Shown: positions 1 to 5,676, numbered from the stretch's first letter. The stretch: DNA of 7,920 nt from an uncultured Blautia sp. (GCF_934424005.1 NZ_CAKRXI010000066.1:1-7920), one strand, 5' to 3'. The notes: generated by a model not told the origin, from the letters alone. Numbers and translations are program-made.

Positions 1-1
1 A

Positions 2-159
2 GTATGGGGCAGTCATAATAAGCACATAAAAGCAGATTATTTTTTAGAAAGACCAGCTGACTTGTTATCTGCTATCATTCCAGAAAAATTGGATTGGCGA
101 TGAAAGACCGGACGAAAATGACTCCAACGATTAAAATGTTTGAAGAATATTTACTATAG
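2..159 (+). pseudogene. 3' end of a probable LysR-type regulator, frameshifted
   Basis: The window opens inside a reading frame that ends at a TGA at 101-103 (33 residues, ending LLSAIIPEKLDWR). In the +1 frame, directly after the run of five A at 84-88, comes KIGLAMKDRTKMTPTIK then MFEEYLL and a TAG at 157-159. That second stretch resembles the extreme C-terminus of LysR-type regulators, which often read IGLA-x-KDR-x-L-SPA-x-x-x-F-x-x-YL. Adding one A to the run joins the two frames into one 52-residue tail. I infer a gene broken by a one-base deletion in a homopolymer. A sequencing error, or a different family for the first frame, is possible. The stop overlaps the convergent neighbour by 6 bp. 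Only about 50 residues are visible, so the family call is tentative. Confidence 0.4.
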
Positions 160-843
160 GAATCTCTCATAGTACCCGCTGTTCTGATAGGCATATGGAC
201 TATTTGTATCTTTTAATTTAGCTTCTGGTACAAATACCAACACACTGATAATGCCCAGTACCGCTACACACCAGCCGAGGTCTGTCACTGAAAATTTCTG
301 CACAGTGATTTGCCAGATCATAATGCAACCCAAAGGCAGAAAGCATGTGTAGGCAGATACGGAGCCTGTACCGTAAATGGTAGTCTTGCCTTTATTTTTG
401 AATTTTCCATAGGCACGGATACCAAAATAAGTGTGTACAGACACTTCCAATACACTAAAACCGGTTGCACCCAACAAGACACCGCTTGGCACAGGAGTTT
501 CAGTTACAGCAAAATATAATACCAACAGTGCATACATGACCGTTGTTCCAAGTACAGTAATCATATCGGAAGCCCTGTTCATAGGATACGCCTTTGGATA
601 GTCGGAACTATTAAGAAACAGATTGTACTGATAAGCAAAACCTCCGGGGAATATCCATTCTTCAGTTGCGTGAACAGGAATCAGTGCTGCAACTGCTGCA
701 ATACATTTCAAGGCAGTTGACCATGAATTCCAATTTACAAGAATCAAAACAATCATCAATGCTGAAATTAACAGCCCACATTTCAGCCATGCAGTTTTAC
801 ACCAGTTATTAAAAAGCTCTTTTTTTATGAAAAACACCTCCAT
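154..843 (-). CDS. HXXEE domain-containing multi-pass membrane protein
   Basis: Predicted integral membrane protein of about 229 residues with roughly six hydrophobic segments (about 22-37, 44-57, 95-113, 119-137, 160-180 and 187-205 from the ATG at 843). The signature is HATEEW at 58-63, the His-x-x-Glu-Glu motif that names the HXXEE family, followed by a P-G-G-F stretch. A second conserved-looking His lies in SVHTYFG. The family's biochemical role is unknown to me; clustered His/Glu in the membrane suggests a metal- or substrate-binding enzyme, but this is inference. The frame is open upstream to 975, but that part lies in the promoter and overlaps the divergent TetR gene, so I reject it. 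ATG 843 has only a ~10-nt leader and no Shine-Dalgarno. A strong GGAGGTG at 841-835 instead points to an in-frame ATA at 828-826 as a possible rare or mutated start. It is divergent from, and probably repressed by, the TetR at 945-1511. Confidence 0.8.
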   Translation of the reverse strand: MEVFFIKKELFNNWCKTAWLKCGLLISALMIVLILVNWNSWSTALKCIAAVAALIPVHATEEWIFPGGFAYQYNLFLNSSDYPKAYPMNRASDMITVLGTTVMYALLVLYFAVTETPVPSGVLLGATGFSVLEVSVHTYFGIRAYGKFKNKGKTTIYGTGSVSAYTCFLPLGCIMIWQITVQKFSVTDLGWCVAVLGIISVLVFVPEAKLKDTNSPYAYQNSGYYERFL

Positions 844-859
844 TTCTTTTTTCACCGCT

Positions 860-888
860 ATTGTAACAGAAAGAGACTTCTGATACAA
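860..888 (-). promoter_or_regulatory. Sigma-A-type promoter for the HXXEE gene
   Basis: On the minus strand, TTGTAT (888-883) is a -35 and TACAAT (865-860) is a -10, with a 17-nt spacer. TG at 868-867 makes it an extended -10. The expected transcript start is near 853, leaving a very short leader to ATG 843 and about 25 nt to the ATA at 828. The elements occupy the same DNA as the plus-strand promoter at 861-889. Confidence 0.65.
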
Positions 889-889
889 T
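861..889 (+). promoter_or_regulatory. Sigma-A-type promoter for the TetR gene at 945
   Basis: TTGTAA (861-866) and TACAAT (884-889) are separated by exactly 17 nt, with TGA directly before the -10 (extended -10). The expected start is near 896, about 49 nt before ATG 945. Its -10 overlaps the opposing promoter's -35 and its -35 overlaps the opposing -10, so RNA polymerase should bind in one direction at a time. Confidence 0.65.
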
Positions 890-899
890 TGTCTCAGAA
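878..899. promoter_or_regulatory. 22-bp palindromic operator
   Basis: The left arm TTCTGATACAA and right arm TTGTCTCAGAA are reverse complements except for one base pair position (T opposite C). The site covers the plus-strand -10 and the minus-strand -35, so a bound dimer would block both promoters. The size and placement fit a TetR-family operator; the neighbouring TetR at 945-1511 is the obvious candidate. Binding is inferred. Confidence 0.65.
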
Positions 900-944
900 C
901 TTGTTGTACAAAAATCAAAAAAATGACTCGAAATGGAGAAAAAT

Positions 945-1511
945 ATGTATCACGTTTCAAATGATATAAGGTCAAAAAAATCTGCCGAACTGATCTGGCA
1001 GGGGATGGAAAAGTGCCTTCTGGAAAAAAGTCTGGATAAAGTCCGTATTACCGATATTCATCAGAAATCCCTTGTCAGCAGGGCAACCTTTTACCGTCTG
1101 TTTGATTCCGTGCAAGATGTAATTGCATATGAATGCGACTGTATCTATTTTCAACTTGCTGAAAATATGCAAGCCTCTCACTTCAATTCCAGACAGGAAA
1201 TCTTTCTTTTTCTGATAGAGGAATGGCTAAAACAGGATACATTGATCAAAACACTTGTAGAAAACAATATGATAAGCATTATTTATGATACACATATGAA
1301 GAATCATGAACTTTTAAAACAACTTTTTCTGGAAGATATATCACTGTCTGACAGAGAAGCCGATTATCTGGTATCTATTCTGGCGAATATCATTCCGGCT
1401 ACTGTAAACACTTGGTATCTACATGGCAGAACAGAAACTCCAAAAGAAATTTATCTGGCAGTAACTCACAGCCTTACAATAATCAGTAAACAACTTTCTA
1501 AAAAGAAATAA
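945..1511 (+). CDS. TetR/AcrR family transcriptional regulator (module 1)
   Basis: One-component ligand-sensing DNA-binding regulator of 188 residues, a typical TetR length. The N-terminal helix-turn-helix spans about residues 35-54 (ITDIHQKSLVSRATFYRLFD), with the characteristic S-R-A-T-F-Y-R-x-F recognition helix. The rest is the helical ligand/dimerisation domain, which is not diagnostic of a ligand. I chose ATG 945 because GGAG at 935-938 sits 6 nt before it. An in-frame ATG at 933 overlaps that Shine-Dalgarno and has none of its own, so it is less likely. The gene is divergent from the HXXEE membrane protein, and the 22-bp palindrome in the shared promoter is its likely operator, which would give autorepression plus control of the membrane gene. 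It converges with the next TetR gene at 1580. Confidence 0.9.
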   Translation: MYHVSNDIRSKKSAELIWQGMEKCLLEKSLDKVRITDIHQKSLVSRATFYRLFDSVQDVIAYECDCIYFQLAENMQASHFNSRQEIFLFLIEEWLKQDTLIKTLVENNMISIIYDTHMKNHELLKQLFLEDISLSDREADYLVSILANIIPATVNTWYLHGRTETPKEIYLAVTHSLTIISKQLSKKK

Positions 1512-1539
1512 GTTTTTCAAATTTTCAAAATTGTAAACA

Positions 1540-1563
1540 GACAGCAAATAATAAAAAGCTGTC
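1540..1563. terminator. Possible bidirectional terminator between convergent TetR genes
   Basis: GACAGC (1540-1545) and GCTGTC (1558-1563) form a 6-bp stem around a 12-nt A/T loop in the 68-bp gap between two convergent genes. No clean T-tract follows on the plus strand. On the minus strand the following bases are moderately T-rich. The position is right but the stem is short. Confidence 0.35.
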
Positions 1564-1579
1564 CTATATCCAAAATCTT

Positions 1580-2131
1580 TTATTCATGCAGAATGCCACC
1601 GGAGAAGTAGTCTACACACAATGCAGCTATTTCTCTCGGCGGTTCTTTTGCGCCCTCATTCAGCCATTCAATCAATACATTGGTAACAGCTCCGGCTATA
1701 AAAAATAATTTATATCGTTCCGTAGAATTTACAGGCATATTTCCGGCAAATTCAATGATATATCGGTTAAAGGTTTGTTGGATCAGGCTTCCAAATCCAT
1801 TATGATACAAGGTCAAGAGGTCAGCTTTTTTAACCAGACAGCAGGTTAATGCTTTTTCAAATCCGATTCTTGCATTTTCCTGATTGAAGATATGCTCATC
1901 ATCATCGTATTTTATATCACTCATGAGTTCATCGCGCAGACTGTCCATAGCTGATTCTATGATTTCCTCTTTATTCTGAAAATTTCTATAATAAGATGCT
2001 CTCGCAACATTTGATTCTTTTACAATATCTGTAACGGTAATTTCCGAAAAAGGCTTTTTTCGAAGCAAGGAAAAAAGACCTTCTGTTATCTGCTTTTTTA
2101 CCCGCATATTATCCATAGATGCTTTTGACAT
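1580..2131 (-). CDS. TetR/AcrR family transcriptional regulator (module 2)
   Basis: TetR-family repressor of about 183 residues. The helix-turn-helix is at about residues 31-51 (ITVTDIVKESNVARAS then YYRNF), with the usual YYR-x-F end of the recognition helix. The C-terminal half is helical and ends with a segment (FIAGAVTNVLIEWLNEGAKE) like that of AcrR-type TetR C-terminal domains. The frame is open to an ATG at 2164, but a well-formed promoter has its -10 at 2170-2165. Transcription should then begin near 2158, downstream of that ATG. The ATG at 2131, with GGTG 9 nt upstream, is preferred; ATG 2146 is the alternative. The gene is divergent from the lipocalin-like/oxidoreductase operon, which it most likely controls. 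Confidence 0.9.
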   Translation of the reverse strand: MSKASMDNMRVKKQITEGLFSLLRKKPFSEITVTDIVKESNVARASYYRNFQNKEEIIESAMDSLRDELMSDIKYDDDEHIFNQENARIGFEKALTCCLVKKADLLTLYHNGFGSLIQQTFNRYIIEFAGNMPVNSTERYKLFFIAGAVTNVLIEWLNEGAKEPPREIAALCVDYFSGGILHE

Positions 2132-2164
2132 AATTATATTCACCATTCTTTCTTTAATGAACAT

Positions 2165-2193
2165 ATTGTATCATCATAAAATTGCTTCGTCAA
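2165..2193 (-). promoter_or_regulatory. Promoter for the module 2 TetR gene
   Basis: On the minus strand TTGACG (2193-2188) and TACAAT (2170-2165) are separated by 17 nt, and TGA precedes the -10 (extended -10). This is a near-consensus promoter. It also decides the start of the gene: the ATG at 2164 would lie upstream of the transcript start. Confidence 0.65.
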
Positions 2194-2212
2194 ACCGGGA
2201 AAGAAGGTAAGA

Positions 2213-2239
2213 TGAGACAAAAACGCTTAAATTGACTCA
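2213..2239. promoter_or_regulatory. Inverted repeat between divergent promoters, candidate operator
   Basis: TGAGACAA (2213-2220) is opposed by TTGACTCA (2232-2239, reading TGAGTCAA on the other strand), seven of eight positions matching, with 11 nt between. TGAGACAA also occurs exactly as one arm of the palindrome at 878-899. The placement between the TetR and lipocalin-gene promoters fits a regulator site, but the spacing is wide for a single TetR dimer. Confidence 0.4.
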
Positions 2240-2248
2240 GCCACTTTG

Positions 2249-2285
2249 TTGAATTTTTTGCTTTCCACTGATACAATCTGTTTCA
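2249..2285 (+). promoter_or_regulatory. Promoter of the lipocalin-like/oxidoreductase operon with overlapping imperfect operator
   Basis: TTGAAT (2249-2254) and TACAAT (2272-2277) are separated by 17 nt, with TGA before the -10. The expected start is near 2284, 26 nt before ATG 2310. The -10 is embedded in an imperfect 17-bp inverted repeat at 2269-2285 (TGATACA, 3 nt, TGTTTCA), the same half-site type as at 878-899. A repressor bound here would cover the -10. Confidence 0.6.
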
Positions 2286-2309
2286 TGAAAAATGAAAGGA
2301 GCAAATAAT

Positions 2310-3449
2310 ATGGCAAACGTAACAGTTAGATTGATGGATAAAGATGAAGATTATAAAAAAATGGGTACAAAAAAAGGTACGATTGAAGTTTGGGAAGATG
2401 GTAAACGTGACGATGACCGGGCTGGCGTATATGAATGGTGGTATTTTGACATGATTCTGGACGATGGATCAAAGGTGGTTATCCATTTCAATACAAAAGA
2501 CAATAAAACCATTGACAAAGAAGGTACAATCCCTTCTGTAGTAATCAAAATTACTTCCCCAGACGGAAAAGAGTATAAAGATAACGTAATTCTGTCAGCT
2601 GCAGAGTCTCATTTTGGAAAAGACAGATGTGATGTGAAATTCGGACCGCATTTCTTAGATGGAGATCTGAAAACATACCATATCCATGTAGACAGAACCG
2701 GCGGCGTAAATGGTACAGATGGCTCAGGCGGACAGGGAGAAGCATCTGATGTTGGCTGCGACCTGATACTTACAAGTACAGCAAAGCCATGGAGACCAGG
2801 AGCCGGTGGATTCGCCTTTGACGAAGATGGATATTTTACATGGCTGTGTGCCGTTCCAAGAGGAACGGTAACAGGCACTTTATATTATGATGGAGAGGAA
2901 CATCAGGTGACTGGTGCCGGATACCATGATCATCAGTGGGGTAATGTGAAGCATAACTCTACATGGGATCACTGGATCTGGGGCAGACAGGATTTCGGTG
3001 ATTATGCAATTCTTGTATTTGACATTGGCACCCAGAAGAAATTTGGATACCAGAGACTTCCTATGATGTTCTTAGAAGATAAAGATGGAAATCTAGTTGT
3101 GGAAGACTTGACTACTCCAAAATGCAAATTTGTACGGGAATATAAAGAAAAACTTTCAGGAAAAATGTATCCGAAAGAAATTGAATATATTTTCAAACAG
3201 GGTGATAAAGTTGCGAAATATACGATTGAGCAGGCTTATGAGTTAGAGTCGCGTGATCCTACAGCACAGCTTCCAAAGATCATGCAGGGTGCATTAAAAT
3301 TGAAAGGACTTCATCCTTCTACATCCAGAAACTTTGCAAAAGGTACACTGGAATTACATGATGGTGAGCAAATAATTAAGAGAAGTGGTGATATGATTTA
3401 CGAGTTTGTTTATATGGGAACAACTGTAAAAGAAAAGATGGAGAATTAG
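2310..3449 (+). CDS. CrtC/AttH lipocalin-like domain protein (putative hydratase-type enzyme)
   Basis: A 379-residue soluble protein with no signal peptide or membrane segment, so probably cytoplasmic. It shows two hallmarks of the CrtC (hydroxyneurosporene synthase / carotenoid 1,2-hydratase) and AttH lipocalin-like superfamily: EWWYFD at residues 42-47 and GYHDHQWGN at 204-212. Between them lies W-L-x-A-V-P-R-G-T-x-x-G-T-L near 178-191. Family members hydrate isolated double bonds in carotenoids and prenyl groups, and fungal relatives act as Diels-Alderases. The fold binds bulky hydrophobic molecules between two beta-barrels. A glycine-rich segment at about 129-147 looks like a surface loop. 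ATG 2310 is chosen because AAAGGAG lies 8 nt upstream; an in-frame ATG at 2292 overlaps that site. The downstream oxidoreductase starts 3 bp after this stop, so the two proteins probably act together. The actual substrate is unknown, and no other carotenoid gene is visible. Confidence 0.8.
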   Translation: MANVTVRLMDKDEDYKKMGTKKGTIEVWEDGKRDDDRAGVYEWWYFDMILDDGSKVVIHFNTKDNKTIDKEGTIPSVVIKITSPDGKEYKDNVILSAAESHFGKDRCDVKFGPHFLDGDLKTYHIHVDRTGGVNGTDGSGGQGEASDVGCDLILTSTAKPWRPGAGGFAFDEDGYFTWLCAVPRGTVTGTLYYDGEEHQVTGAGYHDHQWGNVKHNSTWDHWIWGRQDFGDYAILVFDIGTQKKFGYQRLPMMFLEDKDGNLVVEDLTTPKCKFVREYKEKLSGKMYPKEIEYIFKQGDKVAKYTIEQAYELESRDPTAQLPKIMQGALKLKGLHPSTSRNFAKGTLELHDGEQIIKRSGDMIYEFVYMGTTVKEKMEN

Positions 3450-3452
3450 TAA

Positions 3453-4427
3453 ATGAAAGCAGTTATTTATACAAAAACAGGTGGACTTGAAGTCATAAAA
3501 CAACAATCTGTACAAGTGCCAATTTCAGATGATAATCAGGTTTTGGTAGAAGTAAAAGCATGTGCATTGAATATAGGTGATTACCAGCGTTTTCAGACAA
3601 AGAATGGAAAAATCCCTGTATCTACCCATATTACGAATAAACTGATGGGATATGTTGGAAAGCCGTTAGGGGCAGAAATCGCAGGCATTGTTACAAAAAC
3701 AGGTAAAAACGTGACACATGTAAAAACTGGTGATGCTGTGTTCGGCAAGACTGCGGGAACAGCTCCTGTTGGCGGAATTGCGGAATATGCAGTTATGGAT
3801 GCAGACAGAGTGTGCCTGAAACCAGATGATTTTTCTTTTGAAGAAGCCGCTGCGGTATCTATATCTTTTGATACTGCACTTGGGGCAGTCCGGAAAGCGG
3901 ACATAACGAATGGGCAGAAAGTGATGATCTATGGTGCGTCCGGTGGAGTAGGTCTATTCGCAGTACAGCTTGCGAAAGCTGCCGGAGCTGAAGTTACAGG
4001 GGTATGCAGTACAAGAAATATAGAACTTGCGAAATCAGCAGGATGTGACAGAGTTATTGATTACAAAAAAGAGGATTTTACAAAAACAGATATAAAATAT
4101 GATGCAATCATTGGAGTGAATGGCTGCAATCCGATGAAAAAATATAAAAGTATCATGAAAGAAAAAGGCATTTTTGTTGGTGTTGGAGATGTGAATCAGG
4201 CAATGAAAGCTCTTGTGGCATCTTTTACGTCACATAATTTTACATATTATGCGGGAGCTTTTACAAAGCAGCCTGATTATCTGCAATATGCGAAGGAGCT
4301 TGCAGAAGCTGGAAGATTGCATACCTATATAGATAGAGTGTATTCTGTAAATGAAACGACAGAGGCAATACAGTATCTTCTTTCAAATCATGCAAGCGGT
4401 AAGGTTGTAATTAAAATTGATTTTTAG
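3453..4427 (+). CDS. Zinc-less MDR-family NAD(P)H-dependent oxidoreductase (quinone oxidoreductase-like)
   Basis: A 324-residue medium-chain dehydrogenase/reductase. The GroES-like N-terminal domain (about 1-130) has the family motifs ALNIGDYQ (38-45) and a G-A-E-x-A-G-x-V stretch (73-80). The Rossmann fold carries YGASGGVGLFAVQLAKAAGA (160-179). S186, T187 and R188 after the second strand suggest preference for NADPH. The Cys cluster that holds structural zinc in classical alcohol dehydrogenases is absent, placing it with zeta-crystallin/quinone or ene reductases, which reduce quinones or activated C=C bonds. GGAG at 3440-3443 lies inside the end of the upstream gene, 9 nt before ATG 3453, so translation is probably coupled. 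With the lipocalin-like protein it forms a two-gene operon closed by a hairpin at 4434-4480. The exact substrate cannot be read from sequence. Confidence 0.88.
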   Translation: MKAVIYTKTGGLEVIKQQSVQVPISDDNQVLVEVKACALNIGDYQRFQTKNGKIPVSTHITNKLMGYVGKPLGAEIAGIVTKTGKNVTHVKTGDAVFGKTAGTAPVGGIAEYAVMDADRVCLKPDDFSFEEAAAVSISFDTALGAVRKADITNGQKVMIYGASGGVGLFAVQLAKAAGAEVTGVCSTRNIELAKSAGCDRVIDYKKEDFTKTDIKYDAIIGVNGCNPMKKYKSIMKEKGIFVGVGDVNQAMKALVASFTSHNFTYYAGAFTKQPDYLQYAKELAEAGRLHTYIDRVYSVNETTEAIQYLLSNHASGKVVIKIDF

Positions 4428-4433
4428 AATTAT

Positions 4434-4480
4434 TAACAGCGGGGATATTCATTAAAAATAATGAAATATTCACGCTGTTA
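4434..4480. terminator. Hairpin terminator between convergent genes
   Basis: TAACAGCG (4434-4441) pairs with CGCTGTTA (4473-4480). The inner arms (around GATATTCATT and AATGAAATATT) continue the pairing with a bulge around an A-rich loop. The hairpin fills the gap between the ends of the oxidoreductase gene and the minus-strand TetR gene, so it probably serves both directions. The following T-tracts are weak. Confidence 0.6.
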
Positions 4481-4509
4481 GTATATTAAAGTTTCGGAAG
4501 AATTCTGTA

Positions 4510-5094
4510 TTATATAGGCATACTGTATTCAACAAGTCCATTGACTCCGGAACACAACAGCCTGTTGGATATTTCAATGATTTCTTCTAAAGGTATTTTT
4601 TTACCATCAATTACCCATCTGCGGTACATTTCCACGCCGGCACTTTGAATAAATCCCAACAGGATGTTTTGTTTTAAAGGATCTAATAGCTGAAGCCATG
4701 TGAATTTTTCCCAGGTAGTATGGACTACATTTCCGATCATCTGATTTCGGATATAGCTATAACTTCCACTGCAGGTTATTTTTTCATATGCCAATCCTTT
4801 CTCGACAGAATATAGAAAAAATTCCCGATTGATTTTATCTAATTCCTCCGGCACCCGGTAATCTGCAATACGTTCCAGATATTCTTGTGTCATAATGTCC
4901 TGCAATTCTGTCAGGAGAGCGTCTAATGTTTCGTAGTATCGGTAAAAGGTTTTCTTGTTGATTCGTGCCCGTTCACACAACTCTTTTACTGTGATTTTTT
5001 CATAATCCATCTCACAAATCATTTCTTCAAAGGTGCTTTGTATTGCTTCAACTGTTTTTTGTACACGCAAATCTTCTGTTCCATTTAATAACAT
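4510..5094 (-). CDS. TetR/AcrR family transcriptional regulator (module 3)
   Basis: TetR-family regulator of 194 residues. The helix-turn-helix is at about residues 34-54 (ITVKELCERARINKKTF then YRYY), a common form in Firmicutes regulators where N-K-K-T-F-Y-R is the recognition helix. The C-terminal part is helical with several aromatic residues (YSYIRNQM, TTWEKFTWLQLL) that could line a ligand pocket. ATG 5094 is chosen because GGAGG (5104-5100) lies 5 nt upstream; an in-frame TTG at 5106 has no such site. Its own promoter is at 5223-5195, giving a leader of about 90 nt. It is divergent from the flavodoxin/aldo-keto reductase operon, its likely target. The three TetR proteins in this window are clearly different from one another and are not recent duplicates. 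Confidence 0.9.
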   Translation of the reverse strand: MLLNGTEDLRVQKTVEAIQSTFEEMICEMDYEKITVKELCERARINKKTFYRYYETLDALLTELQDIMTQEYLERIADYRVPEELDKINREFFLYSVEKGLAYEKITCSGSYSYIRNQMIGNVVHTTWEKFTWLQLLDPLKQNILLGFIQSAGVEMYRRWVIDGKKIPLEEIIEISNRLLCSGVNGLVEYSMPI

Positions 5095-5194
5095 ATTTTC
5101 CTCCAAATTTTATGTTAAGCAACTCTTTTATAAGAAAAGTGGCATATTCCACTATTTCCAAAATACTGCCCGTTGTTTTTTATTTTCAAATAGA

Positions 5195-5223
5195 ATTATA
5201 ATGCCCATATAAGAAATAAGCAA
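5195..5223 (-). promoter_or_regulatory. Promoter for the module 3 TetR gene
   Basis: On the minus strand TTGCTT (5223-5218) and a consensus TATAAT (5200-5195) are 17 nt apart. The expected start is near 5188. The -35 overlaps the inverted repeat at 5217-5236. Confidence 0.65.
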
Positions 5224-5236
5224 CCTAAGTTGCATA
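5217..5236. promoter_or_regulatory. Candidate operator in the TetR/flavodoxin intergenic region
   Basis: TAAGCAAC (5217-5224) is followed by CTAA and then GTTGCATA (5229-5236), an inverted repeat with core GCAAC/GTTGC. TAAGCAAC recurs exactly at 5116-5123, just upstream of the TetR ribosome binding site. The site covers the -35 of the TetR promoter, as expected for autorepression. For the rightward operon I found no convincing promoter between 5230 and 5361; a weak pair (TTGTAG 5254, TATATG 5276, 16-nt spacer) is the best I see. The rest of 5107-5361 holds no supportable gene. Confidence 0.45.
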
Positions 5237-5322
5237 ACGAAAATGTAGCATGGTTGTAGATAAAAGTCAAGAAAATATATGGAGGTGCTGCGGTTTATCA
5301 TTGGAGTATTCCTTGTAAAAAG

Positions 5323-5335
5323 AACATATAAAAAT
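5323..5335 (+). repeat. 13-bp direct repeat upstream of two operon genes
   Basis: AACATATAAAAAT occurs here and again at 5700-5712. Each copy precedes a GGAGG ribosome binding site (14 nt apart in the first copy, directly adjoining in the second), ahead of the flavodoxin and aldo/keto reductase genes. It may be a duplicated leader, or chance in A/T-rich DNA. Confidence 0.35.
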
Positions 5336-5361
5336 CAGATTATGAAATTGGAGGTAGCAGA

Positions 5362-5676
5362 ATGAACAAGAAAGTATTGATCGCGTATTTTTCCCATGAG
5401 GGAGAAGCTTATGATACCATCATCCTTGGTTATCCGAATTGGTGGAACACTATGCCAATGGCTGTATTTACGTTCCTGGAGAGCCATGATTTTGCAGGAA
5501 AAACGATTCTTCCGCTCTGCACCCATGAGGGAAGCGGAATGGGACGCAGTGAGGCCGACATCAAGGCGGTGTGCCCGGATGCAAAAGTGGAAAAGGGTCT
5601 TGCAATTACCGGCTGCAAAGTAAGCAAGGCAGGAAAAAATATTGAAAAATGGCTTACCTCGGCGGGGCTAATGTAA
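5362..5676 (+). CDS. Internally deleted flavodoxin (flavodoxin_4-like)
   Basis: A 104-residue protein that reads as a flavodoxin missing its middle. Residues 1-15 (MNKKVLIAYFSHEGE) are the first strand and start of the FMN phosphate loop. From residue 16 on (AYDTIILGYPNWW, then CTHEGSG at 53-59) it matches the second half of the lipoprotein flavodoxin at 6595 closely. Aligned to that neighbour, about 68 residues are absent between Glu15 and Ala16, including the GNT phosphate-binding turn, the first helix, the second strand and the next helix. The frame is kept and no stop is present. Family members are usually about 160-180 residues. Without those elements it is unlikely to bind FMN normally, so it may be a decaying gene or a fragment with another role. 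TTGGAGG lies 8 nt before the ATG. It is first in a five-gene same-strand run. Confidence 0.8.
   Translation: MNKKVLIAYFSHEGEAYDTIILGYPNWWNTMPMAVFTFLESHDFAGKTILPLCTHEGSGMGRSEADIKAVCPDAKVEKGLAITGCKVSKAGKNIEKWLTSAGLM

Noticed and set aside
310..519. Plus-strand open frame opposite the HXXEE gene
   Set aside because: Antisense to a well-supported membrane protein and without a ribosome binding site or recognisable domain.
904..911. TTGTACAA palindrome in the leader of the module 1 TetR gene
   Set aside because: Only 8 bp with no extension of the symmetry; not enough for an operator claim.
844..975. N-terminal extension of the HXXEE membrane protein up to 975
   Set aside because: It would run through both promoters, the operator and the start of the divergent TetR gene; expected transcription starts near 853, downstream of it.
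2132..2164. Longer start of the module 2 TetR at ATG 2164
   Set aside because: The -10 element at 2170-2165 places the transcript start near 2158, after this ATG, and no Shine-Dalgarno precedes it.
2281..2290. Perfect 10-bp palindrome TTTCATGAAA just after the operon promoter
   Set aside because: Short, A/T-rich and likely by chance; only its left half is used in the candidate operator at 2269-2285.
5139..5152. Small hairpin GTGG-6 nt-CCAC in the module 3 TetR leader
   Set aside because: A 4-bp stem with no T-tract is too weak for a terminator or riboswitch call.
5279..5365. 28-codon open frame starting ATG 5279 and overlapping the flavodoxin start by ATGA
   Set aside because: It has no ribosome binding site upstream, resembles no known peptide, and its GGAGGTG lies inside the frame rather than before it. 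Translational coupling through the ATGA overlap is possible but unsupported.
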